A DNA stretch of 64,000 nucleotides. It comes from Aspidapion aeneum (Eukaryota > Arthropoda > Insecta > Coleoptera > Brentidae). Below the pieces are notes generated by a model. It saw only the letters and a program-made list of their open reading frames with translations. It had not been told where the DNA came from and did no database searches. Made by a program: the position numbers and the translations under genes. Below, piece by piece: positions 32,162-42,959 of this stretch (positions within the stretch are counted from its first letter, which is position 1; the number at the start of each line of letters is the position of its first letter). The stretch lies in NCBI GenBank assembly GCA_963576565.1, contig OY755042.1, forward strand, positions 16,839,272 to 16,903,271. Direction: 5' to 3'.

Positions 32162-32380
32162 CCTGTCCAAACCCTCAAGCCTGTCAAAACCGGTTTAAAT
32201 TTACTAAAGAGTCTCCAGCATATGTGTCATCTGAAGAAGTGATGTTGAAATTACCAAATCCTATAACAAAACCAAAGTACTCCATATTTGGACATGCTAA
32301 ATTTAAAGGTCGACTTTATCGAGTATACCTTAACTTAATGCAGTTATTAGTTATTACTTTATGGATATTTTGTTTTGTTT
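32162..32380 (+). other. Coding-like open stretch of unknown origin
   Basis: Immediately right of the MITE a frame reads through KESPAYVSSEEVMLKLPNPI and then KPKYSIFGHAKFKGRLYR; a GT follows that could be a splice donor, and the frame ends at 32380. I do not recognise the family. Codon-like composition is better than in the surrounding DNA. It may be a remnant of the element or gene into which the MITE inserted. Confidence 0.3.
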
Positions 32381-32530
32381 AGATTGACAAATTTTTAAAG
32401 TTATTTACATAACAATAAAACTAATTTTAAAAAAATATGCAAATGTGTAAAGCTTTCCAGACAAAATATATATTAAAATTGTATCCCATTAATTTACTGG
32501 GAGCTTGGGTGTTTGAAGTGAATGTAAATG

Positions 32531-32950
32531 CTAAGAGGTAAAGTCTCTGAGACTCCTCAAAGATGAATGGGATTCTTTTGCAAAAGAAGATGAATAAAAA
32601 GTGGCTTTTAAATGGGAATGGATGATAGTCCGTTTATTTTCAAAGCGAGCAACTAGATGTTCACATGCTTTTGTATGATTTGCTTCAGACACCTCCAATA
32701 GAGATTTGACGTCGGCAGCCTCGCCCTTTAAACATGATTTTAAGTGCAAATATTTTTTTATGGGGTTTATTGTATTGTCGCTATTAACTGTATCTAAGAA
32801 ATACAGCCATTTATCATTTAATTTAAAAATCAGAAAATCAGAAAAAAAAATAAGGAATAATAAAGGATAATACCTGATTTTGAGAAGACTTATTTGGTAA
32901 AAATTTTCATAGGCCTTTTTCTGGATGTCCTCTTTATCGGGGCATGAAAT
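32531..32950 (-). pseudogene. BEL/Pao-type gag fragment
   Basis: The 140-codon open frame contains KWLYFLDTVNSDNTINP, then YLHLKSCLKGEAADVKSLL and ARFENKRTIIHSHLKATF. The pattern (K..YL.S.L.GEA......A...L..R+.NKR.I...HL) is that of the gag region of BEL/Pao retrotransposons (DUF1759). Only about 110 residues match; the N-terminal 45 residues are unlike gag. No pol is found downstream. It is on the opposite strand to the Gypsy relic. Confidence 0.7.
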
Positions 32951-32954
32951 CAAA

Positions 32955-33720
32955 CGCTCGAGACTGTAAACACCCTCGATCGGTGCTTCTGCTAACTATC
33001 TTAGTTATATGCTGATAACTAGTGCTTCTACCATTCTCATAAATGTTGTGTTTTAGCCGATATGGATAATGTATTTTATTTAATATTTGAAATAAAATTT
33101 ATTGATTTAACTAGATCTACCTATCTAATTTTATATCTATCTTATTTATCATTACTTTTTTTAACACGCGCCTAACATTTTGTTAATTTCGGGGATTGGA
33201 AGTGTCTCCACCATTCCTTAATTTTTTTAAATATTATTACTTTTTAAATAATATTTTTATTCCCCTCTCGTAATTATTTCAAGAATATCTATGTTTTACG
33301 AAGTGTGATCCTTAACACAAATTTCTAAAAATTAGTTTTTAAGAAATATTTTGCTAGTTATTATTATGAAATTACTGCGCTGTATGTTTGTTTACTCACT
33401 TTCTCACTAGCTACCTTAGTTCAGGCCTATTTTAACACATTTGATAGATTTTGAGTGAGTAATATGGCAAAAATTACCGCGTTACAGAAGAGACAAAAGA
33501 AATAACCATTCCAACAAAAACTTCTTATAAAAACGTAGCTCACGTATATCTTACAAGGTTTTGGTAACACTTAATAGTTTAAAGTCTGAAACGTTTACTT
33601 TCGTAAATTTTTTGCTGATATAAAAGCACAAATTTTGGATTTGTTTAAAAAAAAAGCTGCTTAATCTATCCTTGTGGGGATTTTCGTTCTAGAGTATACT
33701 ACATTATCTGCCAAACTGGC
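32955..33720. other. No recognisable feature
   Basis: AT-rich sequence; no motif, repeat or open frame that I would support. Confidence 0.5.
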
Positions 33721-33724
33721 CTAT

Positions 33725-33980
33725 TGGGGGTGTATTGGGGGTAAGAGGCACATCAGCGAGAAGGGCAGCCTGGCCCGCTGATTACCCCCCACCCTTTTAT
33801 CGGGGGGTAAGTCGCCGGCGGTCTGTAGTTTCGCACGCTGCCGACGGCATGAGTCCGTTCGTCAGTTGTTTCAAAACAATCGAAGAGTAAGCGCGAGCCA
33901 GACGCACAGTAGGCAACGCTGCAATTACGACAGTCACATGTTACCGCGTGGCGGTTCGAGCGCTGATTGGTCGACACTAT
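33725..33980. other. GC-rich island with hairpins, unknown role
   Basis: This ~250-bp block is much richer in G+C and CpG than its surroundings. It contains an inverted pair GGGGGTAAGAGGCACATCAG / CGCTGATTACCCCCC, and further on ATTGGT. A 74-codon minus-strand frame crosses it without a known motif. It could be a promoter or first exon of a host gene, an LTR, or a MITE. A candidate splice donor (GGGTAAGT) occurs 750 bp to the right at about 34728. Confidence 0.35.
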
Positions 33981-34749
33981 TTTTGAGCGGTTTTTTCATT
34001 AATATGATATGACAACAACTTGTCATTTGATTTAGAAGCGCTTTTTACCATCTTAAAACGCAAACCAGTGATTTGGACTTAGTTTATAAACATTTTTATC
34101 GGTTAAAATTATTTTATTTAATTGTTATAAGAATTTTTGACACTAAGGTTCTAGTCAAAACTAAGTAGACAGTGAAGAATTTCAAATAACTAGACTATTA
34201 GAATTAAAAAAAAAACATTGTGACAGATTTAAAAAACTTACTTTTTGTGAAAAGTCAAAAGTGAACTTACAAAAAATTTAAAACGAAAAAAGAAGAGACT
34301 ATCAACAAAATGCATCTTTAATGTGTGTTAGATTATCATTTAAATTAAAAACATTAATCTAATAGTGACGTTCATAATCGATCTAAATTAGTTTGAACTT
34401 AATAAGCAATTTGCTAAACAGCTTTAACAAATAGTTAGTTGTCGTATTATTGGACCGTTTTAACTTTATACTTAACCCAGGGGTTAAATAGTTCGATAAA
34501 CAGTTCAATTTAGCTTTGGAGGACGTACTCGTTAAAAGTTGTTGAACAATAAAATAAACTTTATTTGTATTCAAAATTCTAGATTTGTCATAATTGCGGA
34601 TCTATAATTATAATATTGTCGTGAATCGACTGTTTAAAAATTTAAATTGTGAGTAAGAAAAGTCAAAACGGCGGGGTACTTCAGAGACTGGTACGTGCCG
34701 CCTCAGCTACATAATAATCCTGCGAATTCGGGTAAGTTGAAATTACTAG
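33981..34749. other. No firm feature; possible untranslated exon
   Basis: AT-rich until about 34660. Then a GC-richer patch (GACTGGTACGTGCCGCCTCA) leads to CGAATTCGGGTAAGTTGAA, which fits a splice-donor consensus. CAATAAAATAAACTTTATTT near 34546 resembles a polyadenylation signal. No coding region links these. Confidence 0.3.
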
Positions 34750-36130
34750 GTTTTCAAGTCGCGTAAATTACTTAGTAATACCGGAGCCTAACGTTTCAAC
34801 ATCCCCATACCTAAAAAGTACGCTTTAATACCGTTCATAAAGGAAACCATTAAAAAAGGTTCATTTTGGACGTTTTTAAAACACATTTTTTAAGTTTTTC
34901 TAAGTATTCAGTATTCCCGTATCGAAAAAGTACATGTTTAAAACCTACTAAAGCGGACGTTTTAAAAAGTCGCAAAACAGGACGTTTTTAAAACGTACTT
35001 TTAAGATCCCTCAGGGCCTTAAAGAACGTTTTAAAACGTCCTAAAAAGGAAGTTTTAGAAACGCGCAAATCAGGATGTTTTTGTACCTAGATACTTTTTA
35101 GTATCCTTTTAGGGCCCTAACTTATAAGTACCTAAAAAGTACGTTTTTAAAACATTTCAAGAATTTTAAAAAAGTGCAATACAATACAATAAAAACATTA
35201 ATTATTATTATTAATTTTTATTATTATTAATTACGTTTTTAAAACTTTTAAGGTCCCTCCAGCGGCGTAGCGCGGGGGGGCGCGGGGGGTTCGTCGCCCC
35301 CCCCCGCCCCGAGGGTAGTGGCGGCCTTGTGTCGTATCGGCCGCCTCCTCATACATGAAGACTTTTTTTTTTTAGTTGCAAGATTTCGTCAGACGCGCCG
35401 TTGTGACTTATAGGCCGCCCCCTGACATATGATGACCTTTTTTTTTTTTTTTTTGGAGACGGCGCGGTTCAAATTTCTACGACGCGGTTCAAATTTCTAC
35501 GGCGCGGTTCTTTTTTTGTGGTCGCAAGATTTGTGAGAGGCGCCTTTTTGACCTTTAAGATTTTTCATCAGTTTTCAGAGGCGCCCTTTTTAGCTGTCGC
35601 CCCCCCCGCCCTTTCGGGCACGCTACGCCGCTGGGTCCCTCACATTTCTCCCACTAGTATCATAATCATTATATAGGCTGATCAGAAAAAAGTAAATTTC
35701 AAACTTTTTTGCGGTACTTAAATTAGAGTGAAGTAAAGATTAGATTAGAGCCCAATATGAAAGGGCCCAATACGTAAAGGCCCCTATAAGAGGCCTTTAC
35801 TTTATGGGGTGTCTGGAACTTTTTTAAACGTGGGCTGAACGATTTTTAAACGTCCCTTAAATTGTTTATGAAAGGTTCCCTAAAGCATTTTTTAACGTCC
35901 CCTGAAACGTTTTTTAGACGTCACTAGAGCATTTATTATACGTCCACAAATTTTGCAGAAGGTAAAACAAATTAAATTTAACAAAAGTCCGAAAAAAGTT
36001 TTTAAAATGTTCTAAAAACGTTCTGTGGGGACGTTTCATAAACGTAAAAAAGACCCACAAAACGTTCCAGGGGACCTCTATCGGACACTGAGGAACCTAT
36101 GCGTACGGTTTTAAAACGTACCTGTGTTAC
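34750..36130. repeat. Field of short ACGTTTTTAAAACGT-like palindromes
   Basis: Variants of ACGTTTTTAAAACGTAC recur more than a dozen times on both sides of the hAT-like MITE, for example near 34982, 35026, 35130, 35845, 36006 and 36108. They are mixed with CCTAAAAAGTACG and GGGGACGTTT words. Copies are degenerate and unevenly spaced. It is probably one ~1-kb repeat element, interrupted by the MITE, whose body is built from a short self-complementary word. Confidence 0.55.
35260..35633. mobile_element. hAT-like MITE with 8-bp target duplication
   Basis: The element starts CAGCGGCGTAGCG and ends CGCTACGCCGCTG. It is flanked by identical GGTCCCTC at 35252-35259 and 35634-35641. An 8-bp duplication and CAG..CTG ends are typical of the hAT superfamily. 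The 374-bp interior has C/G runs, long T runs and repeated GGCGCGGTTCAAATTTCTAC; it has no coding capacity. Confidence 0.85.
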
Positions 36131-36751
36131 TAGGGTTAAAGTAATTTTTTTATATATTTTTTAAATAGATTTATTGCTGAACCTAAAAATGTTAAATACA
36201 CAATAATAAATAATTAGAAAATAAAATAAAGAATAATAATTCAAATATAAGTACCTAATAAACAATATAAAATTTTAAAACACAATTTTCTAATTTCAAG
36301 GCGTCACTGGACTTGTCAGTTGCTTAAAGGATACAAGAAACTGCACAAGTTTTTCCAACAAAAAAAAATTGCACTGCACTAGTGGCAACGCTGCAACTGC
36401 ACTAGTGGCAACACTGGTGCTGCAGTTTTTTCCCAAAAGAATTCGAAAATTAGTTTCGCGGTCTTTTAGTCTTCTTCTTTCTACATCTCTCTATCCTGTA
36501 TTTTAAGCCCACCTTTACGGTGGTTCGACGGCGGCGACTGGCACTTAAAGCGTAATTAAATTTATTTAATTGTAAATCATGGTGTAAACAACAAAACTTT
36601 ATTTTATGAATCTGGGCTTTGAATTTGATTCAGGTATTTCATACTTTTGCTAGAAAAATTTACGTCTTTGAAAAAATTTTGGGATAATATAATGCCCACT
36701 ATGATGGGAAAAACTTTCAACGGGTCCACACCATTCAACGATTTATTTTTG
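36131..36751. other. No gene; small tandem motif
   Basis: ACTGCACTAGTGGCAACGCT occurs about twice near 36375-36410 with a third partial copy. The rest is AT-rich without recognised features. Confidence 0.5.
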
Positions 36752-37232
36752 CCTTCCTAGCCGGCACAGCAATGGCTATAAAAGGTATTATTTTCGATTT
36801 TTTTGGGATAACGTCGAAAATGTGTTATTTGGGTGTATTTTGACATATTTTAGCAATATCGTCGTGTTCTCTGTCTGTGTGTGTCTCTCTGTCACATTAT
36901 TATGATTGCTCCTAAATCGCTAATTTGATTTTTATGAGATTTTCATGAAATAAAGTGTTCAACACTATAACGAGGTGTTTAGATTTTTTCAATGGACTTG
37001 ATGCTAATGACTAATTAAAATATGATAACTTTTTAACGGCGCATTGCATCAATATGCGGTTTTCGGAGTATATTAGAAAACGTTTTTATCAATAATTTGT
37101 CTTATAACCAAAAACTTCATAGATGCTTTCGTTTCTAAGATATTTACAAAAAACTGTTTTCAAGGCTGATATAGCGTGAAGTGTGCTAATGGGCTAGGAA
37201 GGTATCAGATCCGTCATAGATCCATTAATTTT
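36752..37232 (+). repeat. Repeat R3, copy b
   Basis: It runs from CCTTCCTAGCCGGCACAGCA through GTGTTATTTGGGTGTATTTT and a short TCTGTCTGTGTGTG core. It continues with the AAATCGCTAATTTGATTTTT block and AAACTTCATAGATGCTTTCG, to GGAAGGTATCAGATCCGTCA. All R3 landmarks are present in order, and the family has at least eight copies here. Confidence 0.75.
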
Positions 37233-37639
37233 TTTGTAACTTCTCCATAAATTACAGAGGTTTCTAAAAACCAACAGAAAATGGATTTTAATTTTAAAAT
37301 CTATAGTACAGTAAATCTGGCAGACTGATTGGAAAAAAATTGTACTGCTAATTTTTTTTGACAGATTGATTACGAGTCATAAGAAAAACTTTAAAAAATT
37401 GTCTACTCCAGGACTCTCCCCCCCCCCCCCACATGAGCGTTTTCAGGAAACTCAAAACAAAATTGGATTTGATTTTACGCGAGGACGAAACGTATTTGTA
37501 GATGTCGCCACTTATGGAAAGCAAACGGTATCGCAGGCATTATTTAATATTTCTCTTAACATCATCGTAAGATGAGATTCATATACCGTTTCTGTACCTT
37601 TACAAAAGTGTCACATTGACCATGCAGTGTTCTGAAGGG
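37233..37639. other. No recognisable gene
   Basis: Contains a C-run (about 37417-37430) and a 69-codon frame without motifs. Nothing else seen. Confidence 0.5.
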
Positions 37640-37775
37640 TCCTTTAAGGACGAAACAGTTAACTGTCAACACTTGATAGGTGTCCATTAGATTTTGAACC
37701 CCCGTGGGTATACAGCTTTGGAGCTGCCCATTAAAAAATACAAGAAAAAAAATCTTTCTATGCCCGCCTAGCAAC
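37640..37775 (-). repeat. Diverged single copy of the 515-bp array unit (partial)
   Basis: GACGAAACAGTTAACTGTCA, then GTGTCCATTAGATTTTGAAC and CCCCGTGGG match the inverted form of the array unit at 12232-14252. It is about 24 kb away, so the unit is dispersed as well as tandem. Confidence 0.7.
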
Positions 37776-37901
37776 GAAAATTTTTTTGTCTAAATAATTT
37801 TCTTGCATTTTACGAAATAAGTTGTAAACTTTTATCTACGAGAAATGTTTACCACAATGATTACAATCTCTCTTTATAGATCACAGATCTGAAACCATAT
37901 G

Positions 37902-38083
37902 CTTTTTTTTATTATGTTTTTTTATTTATACTGGGACTTTCAATGATCAATCGCCCGGTTTCGCAAAGTTTGTGCAAGGTTAAAGCATTTTTAAACAAAC
38001 ACAAACTACCAAGTACCTAGCCATGAATCGAACCCGGACCGGGGAAACAAACATTGCTACCACTAGACCACATAGCGAGCGCC
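37902..38083 (-). mobile_element. tRNA-derived SINE
   Basis: The minus-strand head GGCGCTCGCTATGTGGTCTA with GTGGTAGC resembles a tRNA with a Pol III A box (complement at about 38060-38070). The B box GGTTCGATTCATGG is at 38021-38034. A non-tRNA body follows, and the element ends in an A-rich tail with AAAAAACATAATAAAAAAAA (37902-37925). The tRNA fold is imperfect and the tail is long, so it is a SINE rather than a tRNA gene. Transcription would be by RNA polymerase III from the internal boxes. Confidence 0.7.
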
Positions 38084-39724
38084 AAAGTTAGCAACTTTTT
38101 TTTAATTTTAAGGATAAACAGTAAGTCGTAGAGAGAAACTTAATTACCGACCATAAAATATTTTGAACACAATGCTTTACGATCTATAAGAATATTTTTT
38201 TTTGCATTTTACGCGAAAACGGAAGTCGTAGAGCTGTGACTTAGATAGATAAATGACGGCATTGTACAGAATTGTGTCGTGTAGTTTTCTTGTAAATAAT
38301 TTTTTCTCTAGGACTAGACTGTTTCCGCGGAACATTTTTGATAACTTTAACTCTACAAATGTAGCTATAGAGCTGTTACCTAAATAGAGAAATTATGAAG
38401 GATTCATTACTAAACCTTTTCGCGTAAAATCAAAACCAATAACATTTTGAGTTAGCGTATGGAAAAAAGGATAAAATATCCAGAACACTGTAAATTGGTT
38501 TCGAACTATTTGCCTACCTACCTACAAGGTTAGGGGAATTATGCTTAAGATGACATACTCAGATAAGAGGACATAGTACGATATCTATAGAATCACTCGA
38601 GAATACATATTATTTTAGTAAAAATGTGCCAATAAATATCTATCAGGTAAGTTTTTAATTCGTTTAACTTATTTGATACGAATAGTGTCGCTTATAACCC
38701 TATTTTTTACAACGCAGGCTAAGATGACATAGCAATCTTGGGCTTATGCTTACATAGTCATCTTAACCTGAAATTATAAATACTTTAAAATTATGTTTTG
38801 TGATCATCGAATTATGTAAATAATAGTGCCACACTTTACGTACTAGCATTTCATCAAGATCTAAAATATTTACTTGGTTATTGTGATCCGATGGTTAGGT
38901 ATGTCAACTTAGGCTAATATGTATCATCATAGCCTTGTCATTTTTTACATCAATTTTATCTATTGTTTTCAATAACGTCTTTATTTTTTTTGTTTTTCGT
39001 AGCTAAATAATGCGTTTAAATGAATCACCTTAGTTATATCCAAGAAGAGCGGGTATATCTTGGATAAGTTTAAGATAGGGTCACAGGATCACAAAAACTA
39101 AGGCTTCCAGGATGCAGTGACACTACTTTAATATTACATCATTGCCATTTCAACGAATTTTGCTAAGAACTCATTTTCTATGGTTCGACCATTCTGCGTT
39201 TTGAGTTAACTCTGTTTCGATGCTTTAAGGTTTCGACTGTAATATTATTTTCGACATTTTTACGGATCGACAAAACTACGTTTCGCTTAAATTATATTTG
39301 TCTATTTTATTTTCCATTGTTCGATTTTCGACAAATGAACGGTTCGACATTTTTTTTAATCATTCTACATTTCGGCAATAGTTTTTTCAAAGTTCCTGTG
39401 GATCCCGTTAGAATAAGTTAGTGGGTGTTTTTGAATAAAAAAAGTTGTGACAAACCGTACTGTATTATTAATATTCATCGCACACATCGGTCATAGCATG
39501 TTTGCGATAGTAAAATTAAAGATTGTGTCAAGTGTACAATTAAAGCTATTATGAATTTAAAGAAACCAATAAATTTATTTATGGTTAAATTAATATGAAC
39601 GACAACAACGAACATAAGCAATAACTGTATAATGATAATTTAAAATAATTGTGAAAGTTTTGTACAATGAGACATTTTTTATAAATATTTTTTAATTTGA
39701 TTCGCAAAAGTATAATATGAAGTT

Positions 39725-39779
<55 letters not shown>

Positions 39780-39989
39780 TTTGTACACAGATATAAATGT
39801 AAAGTAAAATAAAAGCATTTATTTTTTATTTTAGAATCTACCAGTGGTGAACCGTAAGAATTTTGAGACGGAAAAGGGGGCATAACAGTTGAAAAAATAT
39901 CTCCCTATTGATTTTAATTTTATTTAGAATGATAGCCGAGAACAATTTTTAAAACTGCAGGAGCTATAAAAAAGAAAAAAATAATAATA
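38084..39989. other. No gene; (TA)n microsatellite
   Basis: AT-rich. A (TA)n run of about 48 bp sits at 39728-39776 and gives a spurious IYIYIY frame. Short repeated words such as TAAGATGACATA occur near 38546 and 38719. Nothing coding. Confidence 0.5.
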
Positions 39990-40260
39990 TGATCCATGAC
40001 GAACCTGATACCTTCCTATCCCATTAGCACGAACGAAAGTTCCTATGAAGTTTTTGGTTATAACACAACTTATTGAGAAAAATGTTTTCTACTATATTCG
40101 GACTGAATATTGATGCGATACTCCGTTAAAAAAATAGCATATTTTCAATATTTTAACTGTCAAAAACTGTCATTAACGGATTTTGATCCAAACCTAACCA
40201 GCTCGTTACAGTATTAAAGACTATTTTAAAAATGCGATTTTAAAACATTTTAGCAATCTT
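39990..40260 (-). repeat. Repeat R3, copy c (5' part missing)
   Basis: TGATCCATGACGAACCTGAT with ACCTTCCTATCCCATTAGCA, and then AGTTCCTATGAAGTTTTTGG and ATTGATGCGATACTCCGTTA match R3 in reverse. It fades out after CAGCTCGTTACAGTATT. Confidence 0.7.
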
Positions 40261-40484
40261 AAAAAGGTACAGCCGTCTCCAAAAATAACGTCGCGTATCA
40301 TTTTAATCATATAAACGAATTAAAATGAAAAAATAAAAGACTATGACCACATTGAAAGGGTGTCCGTCCAGTTTTGAGGTATGGTTTGTGTTTGAAACCG
40401 GTATATTAATCCGCACGTCGGATAAAATATGTCGAGTAATCTCGTGAATCAGCGCTAAAACAAAAAATTATAACTAATACAGCT

Positions 40485-40705
40485 TGGCTATTAGGGCTGC
40501 AAATGAAACATAAAGTGCTAAATTGAACATAAAGAAGTTTGGCTGTAATAGCAAAGTTTAAAAAACATTTCCAAACTAGTAAGAACCTTTCATTTTGAAA
40601 TTTGTATAGAAGAACTTGGCTTTACTTTCAACTCAATTCTTTTTACGGAATACCATTTTCGCGTACTTGGCTTTTTTACATCAAATGTTTTTGTTATGAT
40701 TATAT
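40485..40705 (+). repeat. Repeat R1 left-end fragment (copy F)
   Basis: AAACATTTCCAAACTAGTAA, ACCTTTCATTTTGAAATTTG and TTTTACGGAATACCATTTTC appear in the same order as the outer left end of R1, followed by TTGTTATGATTA. No tandem units. Confidence 0.7.
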
Positions 40706-41179
40706 ATTTTAGATCCTGGAAATCGGTCAATAAAAGTCTATCATTTTTGTTTGTGGCGTTTCAGTTTATTCAGACATATTCTAGAATGGAAAGTTCTACA
40801 CTTAAAATTTATACATATATAATTTTTTTAGACAAAAATTTATGTACCTACATAGTTAAAAAAACAATTTTTTTAAATTTAAAATTATAATATAGCAAAG
40901 TTGATTATTAAGGCATAAAAAACAGATAATAGATTTAATTTTTGCAGTACGATAAAAAATTTAAAACTAACTACTTTTATTAATTAAAAATTTTGGTTAT
41001 CCCCCTATTTTTTCTTTTCTTTGCTTCCAATTTCAGTATATTTTGTCTCACCATTTTTATAACTAAAAACATCTATTTTTCTAATTTTATTGTAAATTTT
41101 TTAAACTATATTTACATTATTTATTTCGAAGCAATTGATGTGGTGGCTTTAAAGTCTGTTTTGGAATCAAATGGATGGG

Positions 41180-41425
41180 TAATAATAGAGAATTATTGAA
41201 ATAAAGCCAGGCTATAATAGTGCCAGGTACAATTTTGACACCTTCACATTGTAATATCAGCTGTGATCTTTCAACACACGGCCTTTGTTTACTATATGAA
41301 CAGGAATAAATAGTGCCTTCTTTTATTAATTCAAACTAAACGACGAAAGTTTTAAATTCGACTTTAGTAGAATGTGTGAAAATAGTGCCTGCCACAATTA
41401 TAGCCTGGCTGTATTTTAATAATTT
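41180..41425. mobile_element. TIR element of the ATAAAGCCA family (intact)
   Basis: ATTATTGAAATAAAGCCAGG with CTATAATAGTGCCAGG at the left is mirrored by TAGCCTGGCTGTATTTTAAT at the right. The TIR of about 40 bp continues outward into ATAATAGA / TCTATTAT. The ~245-bp element has no coding capacity. It is the best-preserved member of the family split by LINE 1. Confidence 0.75.
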
Positions 41426-42734
41426 TCTATTATCAAATTTTTTTAATCTATATATCTTTTTTAGTTTGACCATTTTATACTGGTTTGGTAAGCAATTTAT
41501 AGTCAGCCAAATAGGTTAGCCGAATCAGCCTGGCAGGATTATAAAATGTTTTGTTATTTTAACAATATTTATTAAGCTATAGTTAGTGTTACGATATTGT
41601 TAAGTTTAACAAACCATTCGTTTGAGTATACATAACAATATTATTTGATTAAGTTAACAAATTTTTTTTTTAACTCAACGATTCCTTTTATTCTGAGTGG
41701 TCAGCGACTGCCATTGATATAACATAATTTTTTGGAAGTGAACTTGAATTTTTTTTAATACAGAAAAGCGAATAATAATAAGAAATATAAAATAAACATC
41801 CAACCAAGATTTGCTAAACTTTACGTTATTTTGGTTTATTTTATTTCGATGTTGCATAAACTAGGTATTAGCCTTTCAAGAAAATATGTTGTTAATTTTT
41901 CTACTTGGTATATAAATACTGAATTCCTCACTTGTGTAAAGAATTTTCTTGTTTAAAGTATTTAGCACCAATAAATAAATGCAAGGAAAACTGACATAAT
42001 TTAGAGGTTTAAAAGTCTTTCCTCCATCGCGGAAAATCAATGATTTTTAAAAGCACCCACCCACGTATGAAAAATAAAGGATAACTTTTTATTAGTATTA
42101 ATTGTACAACATTAAACAAAAACCAAAAGAGTACAAATAGTTAATATTGCTAATAATAAAACATGAATCACCTAAAAGTTGTTTGAATTAGCATGTCATA
42201 ATCTGGTGTAATTTTTATTATTTAAACAAATTGAGGCTAATTAGGAGTGTTTCTCGGGAATAACCGAGAAATCATTTTTATTAATGCATTATTAATATTG
42301 GGTGTATGCTTTTTAACATTATATTTTTTTAAAGATGACATAATGTTTTAAGTATCGAGTTAAATACTAACAGTTCCACAAATTTGGTTTGGATTTCGGG
42401 ATAAGACCTTTAGAAAAACGGGTTGGACGGTCGCAAGTTACATTAAGAAGACACGTTGCCTACCATATGCGTTATATACACTCTTATTTTCTGTTTATAT
42501 TACTGGTAATGCACAATTAAACCCGGTATATATTATTTTGTCCGTTTCTGTACCATACCACACAGTATCACTTTGTGAGTATGCCCAAAACCTAATTCCT
42601 TCGCTTATGAATATTTCCAGTACTCATTTGTGGGCGAAAAGTACGACTTGGCCTAACGATTTTTTGTTATTTAGTGTCTTTAAACGTCAAAATATCGTAA
42701 ACTTGCCGTTTAAAAACCTAATTTGCAGCATTTT
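41426..42734. other. No recognisable gene
   Basis: AT-rich; a small hairpin TTTCTCGGGAATAACCGAGAAA-like pair lies near 42250. Open frames of 60-68 codons lack motifs. Confidence 0.45.
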
Positions 42735-42746
42735 GCGAAAATAATA

Positions 42747-42895
42747 GAAATTATTGATCCAGAGATTATTCTAGAAGCAGCCAGTCCGTACAGTACCGCC
42801 AGCTTAGAACTTGTGCCGCATAAATCGAGAGAGGTATGAAAAAGAAGTTCAATATTTTGCAAAATTGTTAAGTAAATTTTTTCATTTCCTCACGC
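42747..42895 (+). pseudogene. Possible N-terminal relic of a tyrosine-recombinase-like transposon protein
   Basis: The frame ends with ILEAASPYSTASLELVPHKS and then REV and a stop. After a one-base shift YEKEVQYFAKLLSK follows. The pattern LEAA....A...L.P.KS...YEK.Y..F resembles the N-terminus (SAM-like domain) of the insect phage-integrase/Crypton-like family whose start may be at 6444. No catalytic domain follows. Recognition from memory and short, so tentative. Confidence 0.35.
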
Positions 42896-42959
42896 TTCAC
42901 ATTGTGGCCGTGTGTTGATCTAGGGGGATTTAATTAATTTTTTTTGAGAAATTGAAAAA

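Noticed and set aside
38021..38083. Functional tRNA gene
   Set aside because: A and B boxes are present, but the acceptor arms do not pair convincingly and an A-tailed body follows, so a SINE is the better call.
39692..39883. 63-codon minus-strand frame with an IYIYIY stretch
   Set aside because: It is the translation of a (TA)n microsatellite.
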